This document shows, piece by piece, positions 53,027 through 62,415 of a stretch of 64,000 nucleotides of DNA (position 1 is its first letter; each line of letters begins with the position of its first letter). The notes under the pieces were generated by a model. It was not told where the DNA came from. It was given only the letters and a program-made list of their open reading frames with translations, and searched no databases. The translations under genes were made by a program, and so were the position numbers. The DNA comes from Xanthomonas sp. XNM01 (lineage in GTDB: Bacteria > Pseudomonadota > Gammaproteobacteria > Xanthomonadales > Xanthomonadaceae). The stretch spans positions 186,001 to 250,000 of the forward strand of contig NZ_JACVAP010000001.1 in assembly GCF_014851915.1 (NCBI RefSeq). Reading direction: 5' to 3'.

Positions 53027-53551
53027 ATGACGCCGTTCTCCCGTTCCCTTTCCCTCGTCCTCATCGTGGCGTGCCTGGGGCTGGCCGCCTGCCAGACCCC
53101 CGTGCCGCCGGCCCCGACCAAGCCGCACGTCAGCCCGCAGCAGCGGCTGGCCGCGGTCGCCGCCGCCGCCGGCGTGGACGACACCGAGCTCGATGTGCAG
53201 CCGCTGCGCGACCCGCAGGTCGAGGATCTGCGCGCGCGTGCGCAGCAGGCCCAGGCCGCCGGCGATTACGCCAGGGCCGCGGCCGATCTCGACCTGGCCA
53301 TCGGCCATGTCGCCGACGACCCGGCCGTGCTGCAGGAGCGGGCCGAGGTGGCGCTGGCCCTGGGCGACTACGCCAAGGCCGAGACGCTGGCGCGGAAGGC
53401 GTTCGACCTGGGCTCCAGGGTCGGCCCGTTGTGCCGCCGCCACTGGGCGACGATCGAGCAGTCGCGGCTGGCCCGCGAGCAGCCCGAGAACGCCGCCTCG
53501 GCGCAGGCGCAGATCGCCTCCTGCACCGTGCCCGGCCTGATCCGCATGTAA
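53027..53551 (+). CDS. lpoP: TPR lipoprotein, probable PBP1B activator LpoP
   Basis: This gene encodes 174 residues. The lipoprotein signal ends with the lipobox LAAC (about 17-20). A Pro-rich linker is followed by a compact TPR domain (VEDLRARAQQAQAAGDYARAAADLDLAIGHVADDPAVLQERAEVALALGDYAKAETLARKAF) and two further cysteines (GPLCRRHW, IASCTVP) that may form a disulphide. In Pseudomonas aeruginosa the PBP1B activator LpoP is a TPR lipoprotein encoded beside the PBP1B gene; the gene order and architecture here match. Identification is by context and fold. Confidence 0.8.
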   Translation: MTPFSRSLSLVLIVACLGLAACQTPVPPAPTKPHVSPQQRLAAVAAAAGVDDTELDVQPLRDPQVEDLRARAQQAQAAGDYARAAADLDLAIGHVADDPAVLQERAEVALALGDYAKAETLARKAFDLGSRVGPLCRRHWATIEQSRLAREQPENAASAQAQIASCTVPGLIRM

Positions 53552-53606
53552 GTGCCCGCGGCGGGCGTCGCTCCCGGGCGATGCAGCCGCAGGCGCGTGC
53601 CGTGTC

Positions 53607-55688
53607 ATGTCCCGCCTCGCCCAAGCCAGCCGCGATGCCCTCAGCGAGGGCGGGATGCTCGCGTCCCGGCTCGACGGCTTCGTCCCGCGGCCGGCGCAGC
53701 AGCGGCTGACCGCGGCGATCGCCGAGGCGGTCGAGCACGCCGACGTGCTGCTGGCCGAAGCCGGCACCGGTACCGGCAAGACCTACGCCTACCTGGTGCC
53801 GGCCCTGCTGTCGGGCCAGAAGACGATCATCTCCACCGGCACCCGCGCGCTGCAGGACCAGCTGTACCACCGCGACCTGCCGCGGGTGCGCGAGGCGCTG
53901 GGCGTGGGGTTGCGCAGCGCGCTGCTGAAAGGCCGTGCGAACTATCTGTGCCACTACCGGCTGGAACAGGCGAAGGGGGTCGAGGCGACGCTGCCGTCGC
54001 AGCGCGGCGAGGCGCGTTTTTCCAGCACCGAGCAGGCCAGCCAGTTCCAGCGCATCATCGCCTGGAGCGGGCGCACCCGCTTCGGCGACATGGCCGAGCT
54101 GGACGGCATTCCCGACGATTCGCCGCTGCTGCCGCTGGTCACCTCCACCGTCGACAACTGCCTGGGCGGCGAGTGCCCGTTCTTCGGCGAGTGCTTCGTC
54201 GTGCAGGCCCGCCAGCGCGCACAGGGCGCCGACCTGGTGGTGGTCAACCACCACCTGCTGCTGGCCGACCTGGCGCTGAAACAGGAAGGCTTCGGCGAGA
54301 TCCTGCCCGGCGCGCAGGCCTTCATCATCGACGAGGCCCACCAGCTGCCCGAGCTGGCCGCGACCTTCTTCGGCGAAGCCTTCGGCATGCGCCAGCTGCA
54401 GGAACTGGGTCGCGACTGCCTGTCCGAATGCCGGCAGACCACCGGCGCGCTGGCGCTGCTGCAGCCGCCGGTGCGCGCGCTGGATCAGGTGCTGCGCGAG
54501 CTGCGCGAGGCGATGGAGGCGCTGCCGCCGCGTGGGACCCGCTACCGCGCGCTGACCCTGCCGGCGGTGCACGACGGCTTCGAGGCGCTGGCCGCGGCGC
54601 TGGCGACGCTGCAGGACGCGCTGCAGCCACTGGTCGAGGCGTCGCCCGGCTTCGAGGTCTGCATGGTGCGCGCCCGCGACCTGCGCGAGCGGCTGGAGCG
54701 CTGGCTGGATGGCGAGGTCGCCAGCACCCTGTTCGACGATGTGCTGCCGGACGATGCTGGGCTGTTCGCTGCGCCTGCCGGCGATGCCGCGGCGCCGACC
54801 GATGCCGCAGCGCCGGTGCGCGAGGGCGAAGTGCTCTGGTACGAACTCAGCCCGCGTGGTTTCCGCTGCCAGCGCACGCCGCTGGATGTGTCGGCGCCGC
54901 TGCGCGCGCACCGCGAGGCCTCGCGCGCGGCCTGGGTGTTCACCTCGGCCACGCTGGCGATCAAGGGCGGTTTCAGCCATGTCGCGCAGCGGCTGGGCCT
55001 TGTCGATCCGGACACCCTGCTCGAGCCCAGCCCGTTCGACTGGCCGCAGCAGGCGCTGTGCTATCTGCCACCGCGGCTGCCCGATCCGAACAGCCGCGAG
55101 TTCAGCACGGCGATGCTGGACGCGGTGCGGCCGGTGCTGGAGGCCTCCAACGGCCGCGCCTTCCTGCTGTTCGCCTCGCACCGTGCACTGCGCGAGGCGG
55201 CTGCGGCGCTGCGCGGTGGTCCGTGGCCGCTGTTCGTGCAGGGCGAGGCGCCGCGTGCGACCCTGCTGCAGCGCTTCCGCGCGTCCGGCAACGGCGTGCT
55301 GCTCGGCGCGGCCAGTTTCCGCGAAGGCGTGGACGTGGCCGGCGATGCGCTCAGCGTGGTGGTGATCGACAAGCTGCCGTTCGCCGCGCCGGACGATCCG
55401 GTGTTCGAGGCGCGGCTGGAGGCGATCCGCCGCCAGGGCGGCAATCCGTTCCGCGACGAGCAGTTGCCGCAGGCGGTGATCGCACTGAAGCAGGCGGTTG
55501 GCCGGCTGATCCGCAGCGAACGCGACCGCGGCGTGCTGGTGCTGTGCGACCCGCGCCTGACCGGCAAGCCCTACGGCCGCACCTTCATGGACTCGCTGCC
55601 GCCGTTCGCCCGCACCCGCGAGCTGGCGGACGTGCAGGCCTTCTTTGCGGGACAATCCGCCATCGTTGAAGAGGATGTCCCCGGATGA
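53607..55688 (+). CDS. yoaA: DinG/YoaA-family ATP-dependent helicase
   Basis: This gene encodes 693 residues. Walker A is AGTGTGKTYAY; the DEAH box is IIDEAHQLPE. Four cysteines for an iron-sulphur cluster are in NYLCHY, VDNCLGGECPFFGECFV. C-terminal helicase blocks include LLGAASFREGVDVAGDAL and QAVGRLIRSERDRG. This superfamily 2 (XPD-like) helicase acts in DNA repair; E. coli YoaA works with the replication clamp loader subunit chi. The ATG overlap with tsaB (ATGA) couples the two. Confidence 0.93.
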   Translation: MSRLAQASRDALSEGGMLASRLDGFVPRPAQQRLTAAIAEAVEHADVLLAEAGTGTGKTYAYLVPALLSGQKTIISTGTRALQDQLYHRDLPRVREALGVGLRSALLKGRANYLCHYRLEQAKGVEATLPSQRGEARFSSTEQASQFQRIIAWSGRTRFGDMAELDGIPDDSPLLPLVTSTVDNCLGGECPFFGECFVVQARQRAQGADLVVVNHHLLLADLALKQEGFGEILPGAQAFIIDEAHQLPELAATFFGEAFGMRQLQELGRDCLSECRQTTGALALLQPPVRALDQVLRELREAMEALPPRGTRYRALTLPAVHDGFEALAAALATLQDALQPLVEASPGFEVCMVRARDLRERLERWLDGEVASTLFDDVLPDDAGLFAAPAGDAAAPTDAAAPVREGEVLWYELSPRGFRCQRTPLDVSAPLRAHREASRAAWVFTSATLAIKGGFSHVAQRLGLVDPDTLLEPSPFDWPQQALCYLPPRLPDPNSREFSTAMLDAVRPVLEASNGRAFLLFASHRALREAAAALRGGPWPLFVQGEAPRATLLQRFRASGNGVLLGAASFREGVDVAGDALSVVVIDKLPFAAPDDPVFEARLEAIRRQGGNPFRDEQLPQAVIALKQAVGRLIRSERDRGVLVLCDPRLTGKPYGRTFMDSLPPFARTRELADVQAFFAGQSAIVEEDVPG

Positions 55689-56395
55689 AGCTGCTCGCCT
55701 TCGAAACCGCCACCGAGGCCTGTTCGGTCGCGCTGTACCTGGATGGCGAGGTCCACGAGCGCTTCGAGCTGGCGCCGCGCCGCCATGCCGAGCTGTCGCT
55801 GCCCTGGGCCGAGGCGCTGCTGGCCGAGGTCGGGATCGCGCGGACGCAACTGGATGCGATCGCGGTCGGGCGTGGCCCCGGCGCATTCACCGGCGTGCGT
55901 CTGGCGATCGCGCTGGCGCAGGGCATCGCACTGGCGCTGGACCGGCCGGTGGTGCCGGTGTCGACGCTGGCGGTGCTGGCGGCCGCTGCGGCGCAGGACG
56001 GCCCGGCGCGGATCCTCGGCGCGATCGATGCGCGGATGGGCGAGGTCTATGTCGGCGCGTTCCTGCGCGATGGCGATGCGTTGACCGCGCTCGGCGCCGA
56101 ACGCGTGCTGGCCCCCGATGCGGTCGAGCCGCTGGAGGCCGTGCAGGGCGGCTGGCAGGGCGTGGGCACCGGTTTCGGCGCCGCCGACGGCCTGCTGCTG
56201 CAGCGCCTGCAACCGGCGCTGGTGCGGGCCGATGCGACCGCGTTGCCGCGCGCCGGCGTGCTCGCCCGGCTGGCGGCAGCGGCCTTCGCCCGTGGCGAGG
56301 CGGTCGCTCCCGAACGGGCCGAACCGGCGTACCTGCGCGACAACGTCGCCCTGACCCTGGTCGAACAGCAGGCGCTGCGCGATTCGAAGCGCTGA
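55685..56395 (+). CDS. tsaB: tRNA threonylcarbamoyladenosine biosynthesis protein TsaB
   Basis: This gene encodes 236 residues. Signatures: LLAFETATEACSVALYLDGEV, RRHAELSLPWAEALLAEVGI and AIAVGRGPGAFTGVRLAIALAQGIA. TsaB scaffolds TsaD/TsaE in making t6A in tRNAs that read ANN codons. It overlaps yoaA by 4 nt, the gene order found in related species. Confidence 0.95.
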   Translation: MKLLAFETATEACSVALYLDGEVHERFELAPRRHAELSLPWAEALLAEVGIARTQLDAIAVGRGPGAFTGVRLAIALAQGIALALDRPVVPVSTLAVLAAAAAQDGPARILGAIDARMGEVYVGAFLRDGDALTALGAERVLAPDAVEPLEAVQGGWQGVGTGFGAADGLLLQRLQPALVRADATALPRAGVLARLAAAAFARGEAVAPERAEPAYLRDNVALTLVEQQALRDSKR

Positions 56396-56402
56396 GTGCC
56401 AG

Positions 56403-56423
56403 GGCGCCATCCGCCATGGCGCC
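56403..56423 (+). terminator. Stem-loop after tsaB
   Basis: GGCGCCAT (56403-56410) pairs with ATGGCGCC (56416-56423) around CCGCC, 8 bp after the stop. No T-run follows. The remaining 56424-56792 is gene-free, with no further structure seen. Confidence 0.4.
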
Positions 56424-56792
56424 GTCGCGGCACCGCATCCGCTCCGGTGCGGGCACGTTCGGCGATCGGTTCGGCTGCCGCGGTCGGCGTGAGCGGTTGA
56501 TCGCCGCGCCTCTGGATCGCCACGGGCCCACCCGGAAGGCACGGCCTGCCCGGGAACTCCCGCGCTTACTCCCGCTGGGGGAACGTCCTCGCACCGGTGA
56601 CCTTGCCTGCGCAGGCATGAACGGCGAACCCGCACACCGCACCACGGACCGGCGATGGCAGCGAGTGCCTCGCCCGCGTCCCATCGTCGACATCGCCGCA
56701 CCGCGGACGCCGCCGATGCCGGGGACGTCTCCGGTCGGGGCGTTCGTCGCATCCGCTTGCCGCCGCCGGCGCCGCGCCGCAGGATCGGCGGC

Positions 56793-57410
56793 ATGGACCG
56801 ACACGGTTACCAGGCATTGCTGGCGCAGGCGCGGCGCGTGAGCCGCAACGTCGACGATGCACACGATCTCGTCCAGGACACGCTGCTGGTGGCGCTCGAC
56901 CAGGGGCGCGAGGATCCGGCGTGGCTGGCCGGCGTGCTGCGGCGGCAGGCGGCGCTGCGGATCCGCGGCGAGGTCAGGCGCCGGCGTCGCGAACACGCCG
57001 TTGCCGTGGCCGATTCCGTGCCGCCCGCGGCGGACGACAACGAGGCATCCGGGCCGCCCAGCGAGCTGATCCAGCGTCTGCCACCGGCGGCGCGGCGGGT
57101 GGCGGTGCTGGCCCTGCATGGGCTGGGTGCCGAGGAGATCCGCTGGATCCTGCGGATCTCGCCGACCGCGTTCCGGCAGCGGCTGACCGGCATCCGACGC
57201 GCGCTGGGGGCACTGCCGCCGGCGCAGCGCGCACACGCGGTGGCCCTGGCCCGGCTGCGCGACCCGCAGCGCAGCGTCGATCTGCAGTTCGGCCTGGTCC
57301 GGCGCGCGCTGAAGGCGGCGTTGCGCGGGCAGGCGATGGGCACGCACGATCCCGATGGCCATCTGCTGGTCGTGCGCGGTGCTCACACTGCGTCGGCCGG
57401 CGGCAACTAG
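56793..57410 (+). CDS. Sigma-70-like (ECF-type) transcription factor
   Basis: This gene encodes 205 residues. A region-2-like segment (YQALLAQARRVSRNVDDAHDLVQDTLLVALDQG, WLAGVLRRQAALRIRGEVRRRRRE) and a region-4-like helix-turn-helix (LPPAARRVAVLALHGLGAEEIRWILRISPTAFRQRLTGIRRAL) are visible. The C-terminal tail of about 45 residues is not typical. No anti-sigma gene is next to it. It may be an orphan ECF factor; DNA binding is inferred only. Confidence 0.75.
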   Translation: MDRHGYQALLAQARRVSRNVDDAHDLVQDTLLVALDQGREDPAWLAGVLRRQAALRIRGEVRRRRREHAVAVADSVPPAADDNEASGPPSELIQRLPPAARRVAVLALHGLGAEEIRWILRISPTAFRQRLTGIRRALGALPPAQRAHAVALARLRDPQRSVDLQFGLVRRALKAALRGQAMGTHDPDGHLLVVRGAHTASAGGN

Positions 57411-57483
57411 AAGGACGTGCCGGCCCGTCCGCCGGCGCCCGGGCCGATGGCCCGGCCATCCGTTCCACCCGAGGAGTCCGTCC

Positions 57484-57861
57484 ATGCTGACAGGTTGCAA
57501 ACTCGAGACCGTCGTCTTCTTCGTCGCCAGCCTTGCCCGCAGTGTCCCCTTCTACCGCGACACCCTCGGCCTGGAGGTGCAGGCCGTGGATGGCCACGAC
57601 GGCCCGTTCGCCACGGCCCAGGCCGGGCCGGTGGCGCTGGTGTTCATCGAACGGGCCGCGCGGGCCGGCGAGAGCCCGGTCGTGGTGTTCAGTCTGGAGG
57701 GCGGCATCGACGACTGCGCCGACGCGCTTGCCGCCAAGGGCGTCGAGATCGTCGTCCCGGTCAGCGAGGCGCCCGACGGTGGCCTGACCCTGGATTTCCT
57801 CGACCCGGACGGCGCCGTGCTGAGCCTGTACCAGCCGGCGGACGCCCCGCGCCGACGCTGA
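57484..57861 (+). CDS. VOC-family (glyoxalase/bleomycin-resistance fold) protein
   Basis: This gene encodes 125 residues with a typical pattern: CKLETVVFFVASLARSVPFYRDTLGLEVQA, then DDCADALAAKGVEIVVPVSEAPDGGLTLDFLDPDGAVLSLYQ. The substrate is unknown. It has a good upstream GAGGAG-like site (57470s) before ATG 57484. It converges on the GDSL hydrolase gene. Confidence 0.85.
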   Translation: MLTGCKLETVVFFVASLARSVPFYRDTLGLEVQAVDGHDGPFATAQAGPVALVFIERAARAGESPVVVFSLEGGIDDCADALAAKGVEIVVPVSEAPDGGLTLDFLDPDGAVLSLYQPADAPRRR

Positions 57862-57933
57862 GCCGGCATGATCGGCCGCCCCGGCCGCGTGCCGCGGGCG
57901 GCCGGAACCGCCGCATGGATCGCCGGCCGATGC

Positions 57934-58656
57934 CTACCTGGCCAGATACGGCGCGACGATGCCGCGCCACAGGGCGTAGCCGTCGGCGTTGAGGTGCAGC
58001 TGGTCCTCCAGGAACAGCTCGGCGCGCGGCTGGCCGTTGCCGTCGAGCATCGGCGTGTAGATGTCGATGAAGTCGACCCCGTGCCAGCGTGCGGCCTCGG
58101 CACGGATCTGCGCATTGGCCGCGTGCGCCGCCGGCATCAGCCCGGCCCGCGCCGGGCTCGGCTTGATCGCGATGTAGGCGATCCGCACGCCGGGCAGGCC
58201 GCGGCGCACCCGTTCGACGAAGGCGGCGAAGTCGGCGCGCAGCTGCTGCGGGGTCCGGCCGCTGTTGAGGTCGTTGTCACCGGCATAGAGCACGATCAGG
58301 CGTGGTGCGTACGGGATCACGATGCGGTCGGCATACCAGGTGCTGTCACGGATCTCCGAACCGCCGAAGCCGCGGTTGATCACCGCGGTGTCCGGGAAGT
58401 CGGCGGCCAGCGTGTCCCACATCCGGATCGACGAGCTGCCGACGAACAGCACCGCGCCGCGCGGCGGCGGTTGGGCGGCGTCTTCGGCAGCGAAGCGGCG
58501 CATGTCCTGTTCCCAGTCGGGCGAGGACACCACGCCGGCGGGCGGGACCGGCGGCGCCGGCGCATCGGGCGGGGGCGTCGCGGCGAGCGGGGCGGCGACG
58601 CAGGCCAGCAGGCCAAGCAGCCCGCAGCGGAGGCGGAAAGAACGGAGACCGGGCAT
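57934..58656 (-). CDS. SGNH/GDSL hydrolase family protein
   Basis: This gene encodes 240 residues with a signal peptide (about 1-28, ending PLAAT). Block I is AVLFVGSSSIRMW (nucleophile Ser), the block II Gly is in NRGFGGSEI, block III is YAGDNDLNSG and block V is EDQLHLNADGY (Asp and His). It is a periplasmic esterase or lipase-like enzyme with unknown substrate. A Pro/Ala-rich stretch follows the signal peptide. The start at 58656 gives the signal peptide; the longer frame to 58725 does not. Confidence 0.85.
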   Translation of the reverse strand: MPGLRSFRLRCGLLGLLACVAAPLAATPPPDAPAPPVPPAGVVSSPDWEQDMRRFAAEDAAQPPPRGAVLFVGSSSIRMWDTLAADFPDTAVINRGFGGSEIRDSTWYADRIVIPYAPRLIVLYAGDNDLNSGRTPQQLRADFAAFVERVRRGLPGVRIAYIAIKPSPARAGLMPAAHAANAQIRAEAARWHGVDFIDIYTPMLDGNGQPRAELFLEDQLHLNADGYALWRGIVAPYLAR

Positions 58657-58884
58657 GACGCCCCTTCTGTTGCGGAACGGCAGGGCAGGGTGGCCCAGCC
58701 GGACGTGAAGGCGCAATCGCGTCATCGGATGCGGCAGGGGCGGGGTTCAGCGGGCGGGTGTGGCAAAATTGTCGCTTCGTACCCGGTTCCAGACCCCGCC
58801 ATGTCCCCGTGCCCAGCCCGGCCCTGCGTCGCAGCGGTCCCGTTCCGCCATTCCGCCTGCGCGGCGGGGATCTGATCGATCTCC

Positions 58885-59265
58885 ATGGCCGACGAAACCG
58901 GACACCTGCCACGCCGTCCCGGACGGATCCTCAAGGCGACGCAGTGGTCGCTGCAGGGGCTGCACGCGGCCTGGCTGCATGAATCCTCGTTCCGCCTCGA
59001 GGTGTACCTGTTCGTGGTGCTGGCCCCGCTGGGGCTGTGGCTCGGGCAGGGCGGCGTCGAGCGCGCGCTGCTGGTCGGCTCGCTGCTGCTGGTGCTGGCG
59101 GTGGAACTGCTGAATTCGGCGATCGAGGCGGTGATCGAGCGCTATGGCCCCGAACACCACGAGCTGGCCGGGCGTGCCAAGGACATGGGCTCGGCCGCGG
59201 TGTTCGTGATGATGGTCAACGTGGTGATGTGCTGGGGCCTGATTCTCGGCCCGCGGCTGCTCTGA
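58885..59265 (+). CDS. dgkA: Diacylglycerol kinase
   Basis: This gene encodes 126 residues with three membrane helices. Conserved catalytic segments are ATQWSLQGLHAAWLHESSFRLE and LLNSAIEAVIERYGPEHHELAGRAKDMGSAAVF. It phosphorylates diacylglycerol in the inner membrane for recycling. It is followed by terC in 25 bp. Confidence 0.95.
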   Translation: MADETGHLPRRPGRILKATQWSLQGLHAAWLHESSFRLEVYLFVVLAPLGLWLGQGGVERALLVGSLLLVLAVELLNSAIEAVIERYGPEHHELAGRAKDMGSAAVFVMMVNVVMCWGLILGPRLL

Positions 59266-59290
59266 CTCTTGTTTGTGAAGGATTGAAGCG

Positions 59291-60040
59291 ATGAATCTGG
59301 AATTCCTGGCCGACCCGAACGTCTGGCTGACCCTGGTCACACTGAGCGCGCTCGAGATCGTGCTGGGCATCGACAACCTGGTGTTCATCTCGATCGCGGT
59401 CGGCCGCCTGCCCGAGCACCAGCGTGCGTTCGCCCGCAAGTTCGGCATCGCGGTGGCCTGCATCACCCGCATCGCGCTGCTGGTGTCGCTGGCGTTCCTG
59501 GCGCGGATGGAACGCGACCTGTTCCACCTGTTCGGGATGGGCATCTCGATCCGCGACCTGATCCTGATCATGGGCGGCGCATTCCTGCTGATCAAGGGCG
59601 CGATGGAGATCCGCGAGCTGATCACCGGCGGCCACGATGACGACCCGCGCACCACCAAGAGCTCGCAGGTGTTCTGGGTGGTGATCGCGCAGATCGCGGT
59701 GATCGACATCGTGTTCTCGCTGGACTCGGTGATCACCGCGGTCGGCATGGCCGACCACATCCCGGTGATGGTCGCGGCGATCCTGCTGGCGGTGGCGGTG
59801 ATGCTGCTGGCGGCCAACCCGCTGGGCCGCTTCATCGACAACAACCCGACCATCAAGATGCTGGCTCTGGCCTTCATCCTGCTGATCGGCACCGTGCTGA
59901 TCCTGGACGGCTTCGACGTGCATGTGCCCAAGCCGTACATCTATTTCGCGATGGCGTTCTCGGTCATGGTCGAGGTGTTCAACCTGCTGATGCGCCGCGC
60001 CGCCGCGCGCAAGCACGTGGAAGGCGCGGGCGAGTGGTGA
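59291..60040 (+). CDS. TerC-family membrane protein
   Basis: This gene encodes 249 residues with about seven membrane helices. The TerC signature [14 protein letters not shown] is near residue 20 and the second, [16 protein letters not shown], is at about 138. Aspartates in both are expected to bind metal ions; some relatives export manganese. No riboswitch space exists upstream (25-bp gap). A GAAGG site precedes the ATG. Confidence 0.92.
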   Translation: MNLEFLADPNVWLTLVTLSALEIVLGIDNLVFISIAVGRLPEHQRAFARKFGIAVACITRIALLVSLAFLARMERDLFHLFGMGISIRDLILIMGGAFLLIKGAMEIRELITGGHDDDPRTTKSSQVFWVVIAQIAVIDIVFSLDSVITAVGMADHIPVMVAAILLAVAVMLLAANPLGRFIDNNPTIKMLALAFILLIGTVLILDGFDVHVPKPYIYFAMAFSVMVEVFNLLMRRAAARKHVEGAGEW

Positions 60041-60125
60041 ACCCGGCCGCGGACGCCGCCTTCATCGCGTCCGCACCGGCATGGGGCCGGGTCCCGGAGG
60101 ACGGGGCCCGGTGCGATCGCAACCA

Positions 60126-60145
60126 GGCCGGCGCGCGCGCCGGCC
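60126..60145 (+). terminator. Perfect 20-nt GC palindrome between terC and lgt
   Basis: GGCCGGCGCGCGCGCCGGCC is fully self-complementary (60126-60145) and can form an 8-bp stem with a CGCG loop. It is followed by GTTTCGT, a weak T-tract, 85 bp after terC and 22 bp before lgt. It may attenuate read-through. Confidence 0.45.
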
Positions 60146-60167
60146 GTTTCGTGGGAAGCGCTGCACG

Positions 60168-61049
60168 ATGATCCTGCACCAGATCGATCCGATCGCACTG
60201 TCGCTGGGGCCGGTGCAGGTGCACTGGTACGGCCTGATGTATCTGCTGGCCTTCCTGGCCGCCTGGTGGCTGGGCCAGCGCCGGATCCGCCAGGGCCGGC
60301 TGCCGGGGGTGAACGCCGAGGCGTTCTCCGACCTGCTGTTCTACGGGATGATCGGCGTGGTGGTCGGCGGCCGCCTGGGCTCGATCCTGTTCTACGACCT
60401 GGACACCTACCTGCGGCATCCGCTGCAGGTGTTCATGGTCTGGAAGGGCGGCATGAGCTTCCACGGCGGCCTGCTCGGCGTGCTCGCCGCAGCCTGGTGG
60501 TGGTCGCGCAAGCATGGGCACCATTTCTTCGACACGATGGATTTCGTGGCACCGCTGGTGCCGCCGGGACTGGGCTTCGGCCGCCTGGGCAACTACATCG
60601 GCGGCGAATTGTGGGGCAAGTACACGCAGGCCGGCTGGGGCGTGGTGTTCCCGACCGGCGTGCCCGAGCCGTTCGCCAGCATGGACCCGGCGACGCTGAA
60701 GGCGCAATTCGACGCCGGCGCGCTGGACACATTCGCCCGCCATCCGTCGCAGCTCTACCAGGCCGCGCTGGAAGGCCTGGCGATGTTCGTGGTGCTGTGG
60801 CTGTTCTCGCGCACGCCGCGTGCCCGCTACGCGGTGTCTGGCATGTTCGCGCTGCTGTACGGCGTGTTCCGCTTCATCGTCGAGTTCGTACGCGTGCCCG
60901 ATGCGCAGCTGGGCTATCTGGCGTTCGGCTGGCTGACCATGGGCCAGGTGCTGAGCCTGCCGCTGATCGCACTCGGCCTGTTCCTGCTGTGGCGCTCGCG
61001 CAGCGCTCCGGTGCTGCAGCCGCAGCCGCTGGCGGAGGGCAGGGCATGA
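60168..61049 (+). CDS. lgt: Prolipoprotein diacylglyceryl transferase
   Basis: This gene encodes 293 residues, seven membrane helices. Family motifs: [42 protein letters not shown] and the signature [14 protein letters not shown]. It attaches diacylglycerol to prolipoprotein cysteines, such as the LpoP-like protein here. The stop overlaps the thyA ATG (ATGA). Confidence 0.96.
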   Translation: MILHQIDPIALSLGPVQVHWYGLMYLLAFLAAWWLGQRRIRQGRLPGVNAEAFSDLLFYGMIGVVVGGRLGSILFYDLDTYLRHPLQVFMVWKGGMSFHGGLLGVLAAAWWWSRKHGHHFFDTMDFVAPLVPPGLGFGRLGNYIGGELWGKYTQAGWGVVFPTGVPEPFASMDPATLKAQFDAGALDTFARHPSQLYQAALEGLAMFVVLWLFSRTPRARYAVSGMFALLYGVFRFIVEFVRVPDAQLGYLAFGWLTMGQVLSLPLIALGLFLLWRSRSAPVLQPQPLAEGRA

Positions 61050-61840
61050 AGCAGTACCTGGACCTGCTGCGGCACGTGCTCGAGCATGGCGCCGAGAAAT
61101 CCGACCGCACCGGCACCGGCACGCGCAGCGTGTTCGGCTGGCAGATGCGCTTCGACCTCAATGCCGGCTTCCCGCTGGTCACGACGAAGAAGCTGCACCT
61201 GCGCTCGATCATCCACGAGCTGCTGTGGTTCCTGCAGGGCGATACCAACATCGGCTACCTGAAGGACAACAAGGTCGGCATCTGGGACGAATGGGCCGAT
61301 GCCAACGGCGACCTCGGCCCGGTCTACGGCAAGCAGTGGCGCAGCTGGGAAGGCGCCGACGGCCAGACCATCGACCAGATGCAGTGGCTGGTGGACGAGA
61401 TCAGGCGCAATCCCGATTCGCGCCGGCTGGTGATCAGCGCCTGGAACGTGGCGCAGCTGCCGCAGATGGCGCTGATGCCCTGCCACAGCCTGTTCCAGTT
61501 CTACGTGGTCGATGGAAAGCTCAGCTGCCAGCTGTACCAGCGCAGCGGCGACATCTTCCTCGGCGTGCCGTTCAACATCGCCAGCTATGCGCTGCTGACC
61601 CACATGGTCGCGCAGGCGACGGGGCTGGGCGTGGGCGACTTCGTGCACACGCTGGGCGATGCGCACCTGTATTCGAACCACTACGAACAGGCGCGCGAGC
61701 AGCTCGCGCGCGAGCCGAGGCCGCTGCCGCGGCTGGCGCTGAATCCCGAAGTGACCGACCTGTTCGGCTTCCGCTTCGAGGACATCGTGATCGAGGGGTA
61801 CGACCCGCACCCGGCGATCAAGGCGCCGGTGGCGGTGTGA
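61046..61840 (+). CDS. thyA: Thymidylate synthase
   Basis: This gene encodes 264 residues, same length as E. coli ThyA. Motifs: [19 protein letters not shown], catalytic Cys in [13 protein letters not shown], and [20 protein letters not shown]. It makes dTMP from dUMP using methylene-tetrahydrofolate, producing dihydrofolate for FolA. It is coupled to lgt upstream and to an unknown gene downstream (TGATG). Confidence 0.97.
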   Translation: MKQYLDLLRHVLEHGAEKSDRTGTGTRSVFGWQMRFDLNAGFPLVTTKKLHLRSIIHELLWFLQGDTNIGYLKDNKVGIWDEWADANGDLGPVYGKQWRSWEGADGQTIDQMQWLVDEIRRNPDSRRLVISAWNVAQLPQMALMPCHSLFQFYVVDGKLSCQLYQRSGDIFLGVPFNIASYALLTHMVAQATGLGVGDFVHTLGDAHLYSNHYEQAREQLAREPRPLPRLALNPEVTDLFGFRFEDIVIEGYDPHPAIKAPVAV

Positions 61841-62415
61841 TGATCCGCCGCGCGCTGGTGGCTGCCGCGTTGATGATGCCGGGCGCGGTGGCCGCCATGG
61901 CGCCGGACAGGGACGCCGGTGCGCTCGCTGCGGAGCTGTACGACCAGGCCTTCGCCCGGGCGCTGCACCGGCAGTTCGTCGTCGACGTCGCCGATCAGCT
62001 GGAGGCGCAGACGCGGCATCAGGTCGAGGTGGCGCTGGGAAGCCAGGCGCGGATCCAGGCCTGCGAGGGACTGGAACAGGCCCTCGAAGCGCTGGTGCAG
62101 GACGGGATCCGGCCTGCGCTGGAGCAGGCGCATGCGCACCCGGCGACGCGCGACGCGATGATCGCGTTCCTGGCCGGGAGCGTGCCGGTTGCGCGGCTCC
62201 GTGCGCTGCTCGTACAGGCGCGCGTCGGCACCGGGCAGGATCTGCTGTGGCTGCAGGTGTTCCAGGACGAGGCGACGCGGCAGCGCTTCGATGAGACCAT
62301 CGCTGCCTCGCCCCTGAACATGCGGACCAACGAGGAAGCGCATGCGCGTCTCCTGACGGCCTCGGTTCCGCTGGCGCCTACCGTCCAGCGATGCGTCGAC
62401 GCGGGGGCGCAATGA
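61840..62415 (+). CDS. Uncharacterised periplasmic protein between thyA and folA
   Basis: This gene encodes 191 residues. A signal peptide (about 1-20, [20 protein letters not shown]) precedes an all-helical domain with an ELYDQAFARALHRQF segment and two cysteines (IQACEGLEQ, VQRCVDAGAQ) that could form a disulphide. No family is recognised. It shares one base with the thyA stop and four with the folA start (ATGA), so it is translated as part of the lgt-thyA-folA unit. The role in that unit is unknown. Confidence 0.7.
   Translation: MIRRALVAAALMMPGAVAAMAPDRDAGALAAELYDQAFARALHRQFVVDVADQLEAQTRHQVEVALGSQARIQACEGLEQALEALVQDGIRPALEQAHAHPATRDAMIAFLAGSVPVARLRALLVQARVGTGQDLLWLQVFQDEATRQRFDETIAASPLNMRTNEEAHARLLTASVPLAPTVQRCVDAGAQ

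Noticed and set aside
50518-53184. 888-codon frame antisense to mrcB
   Set aside because: mrcB shows all catalytic motifs on the plus strand; the antisense product is His/Gln/Arg low complexity.
53130-55886. 918-codon frame antisense to yoaA
   Set aside because: yoaA has intact Walker A, DEAH and iron-sulphur motifs.
59266-59290. Manganese (yybP-ykoY) riboswitch before terC
   Set aside because: Only 25 bp separate dgkA and terC.
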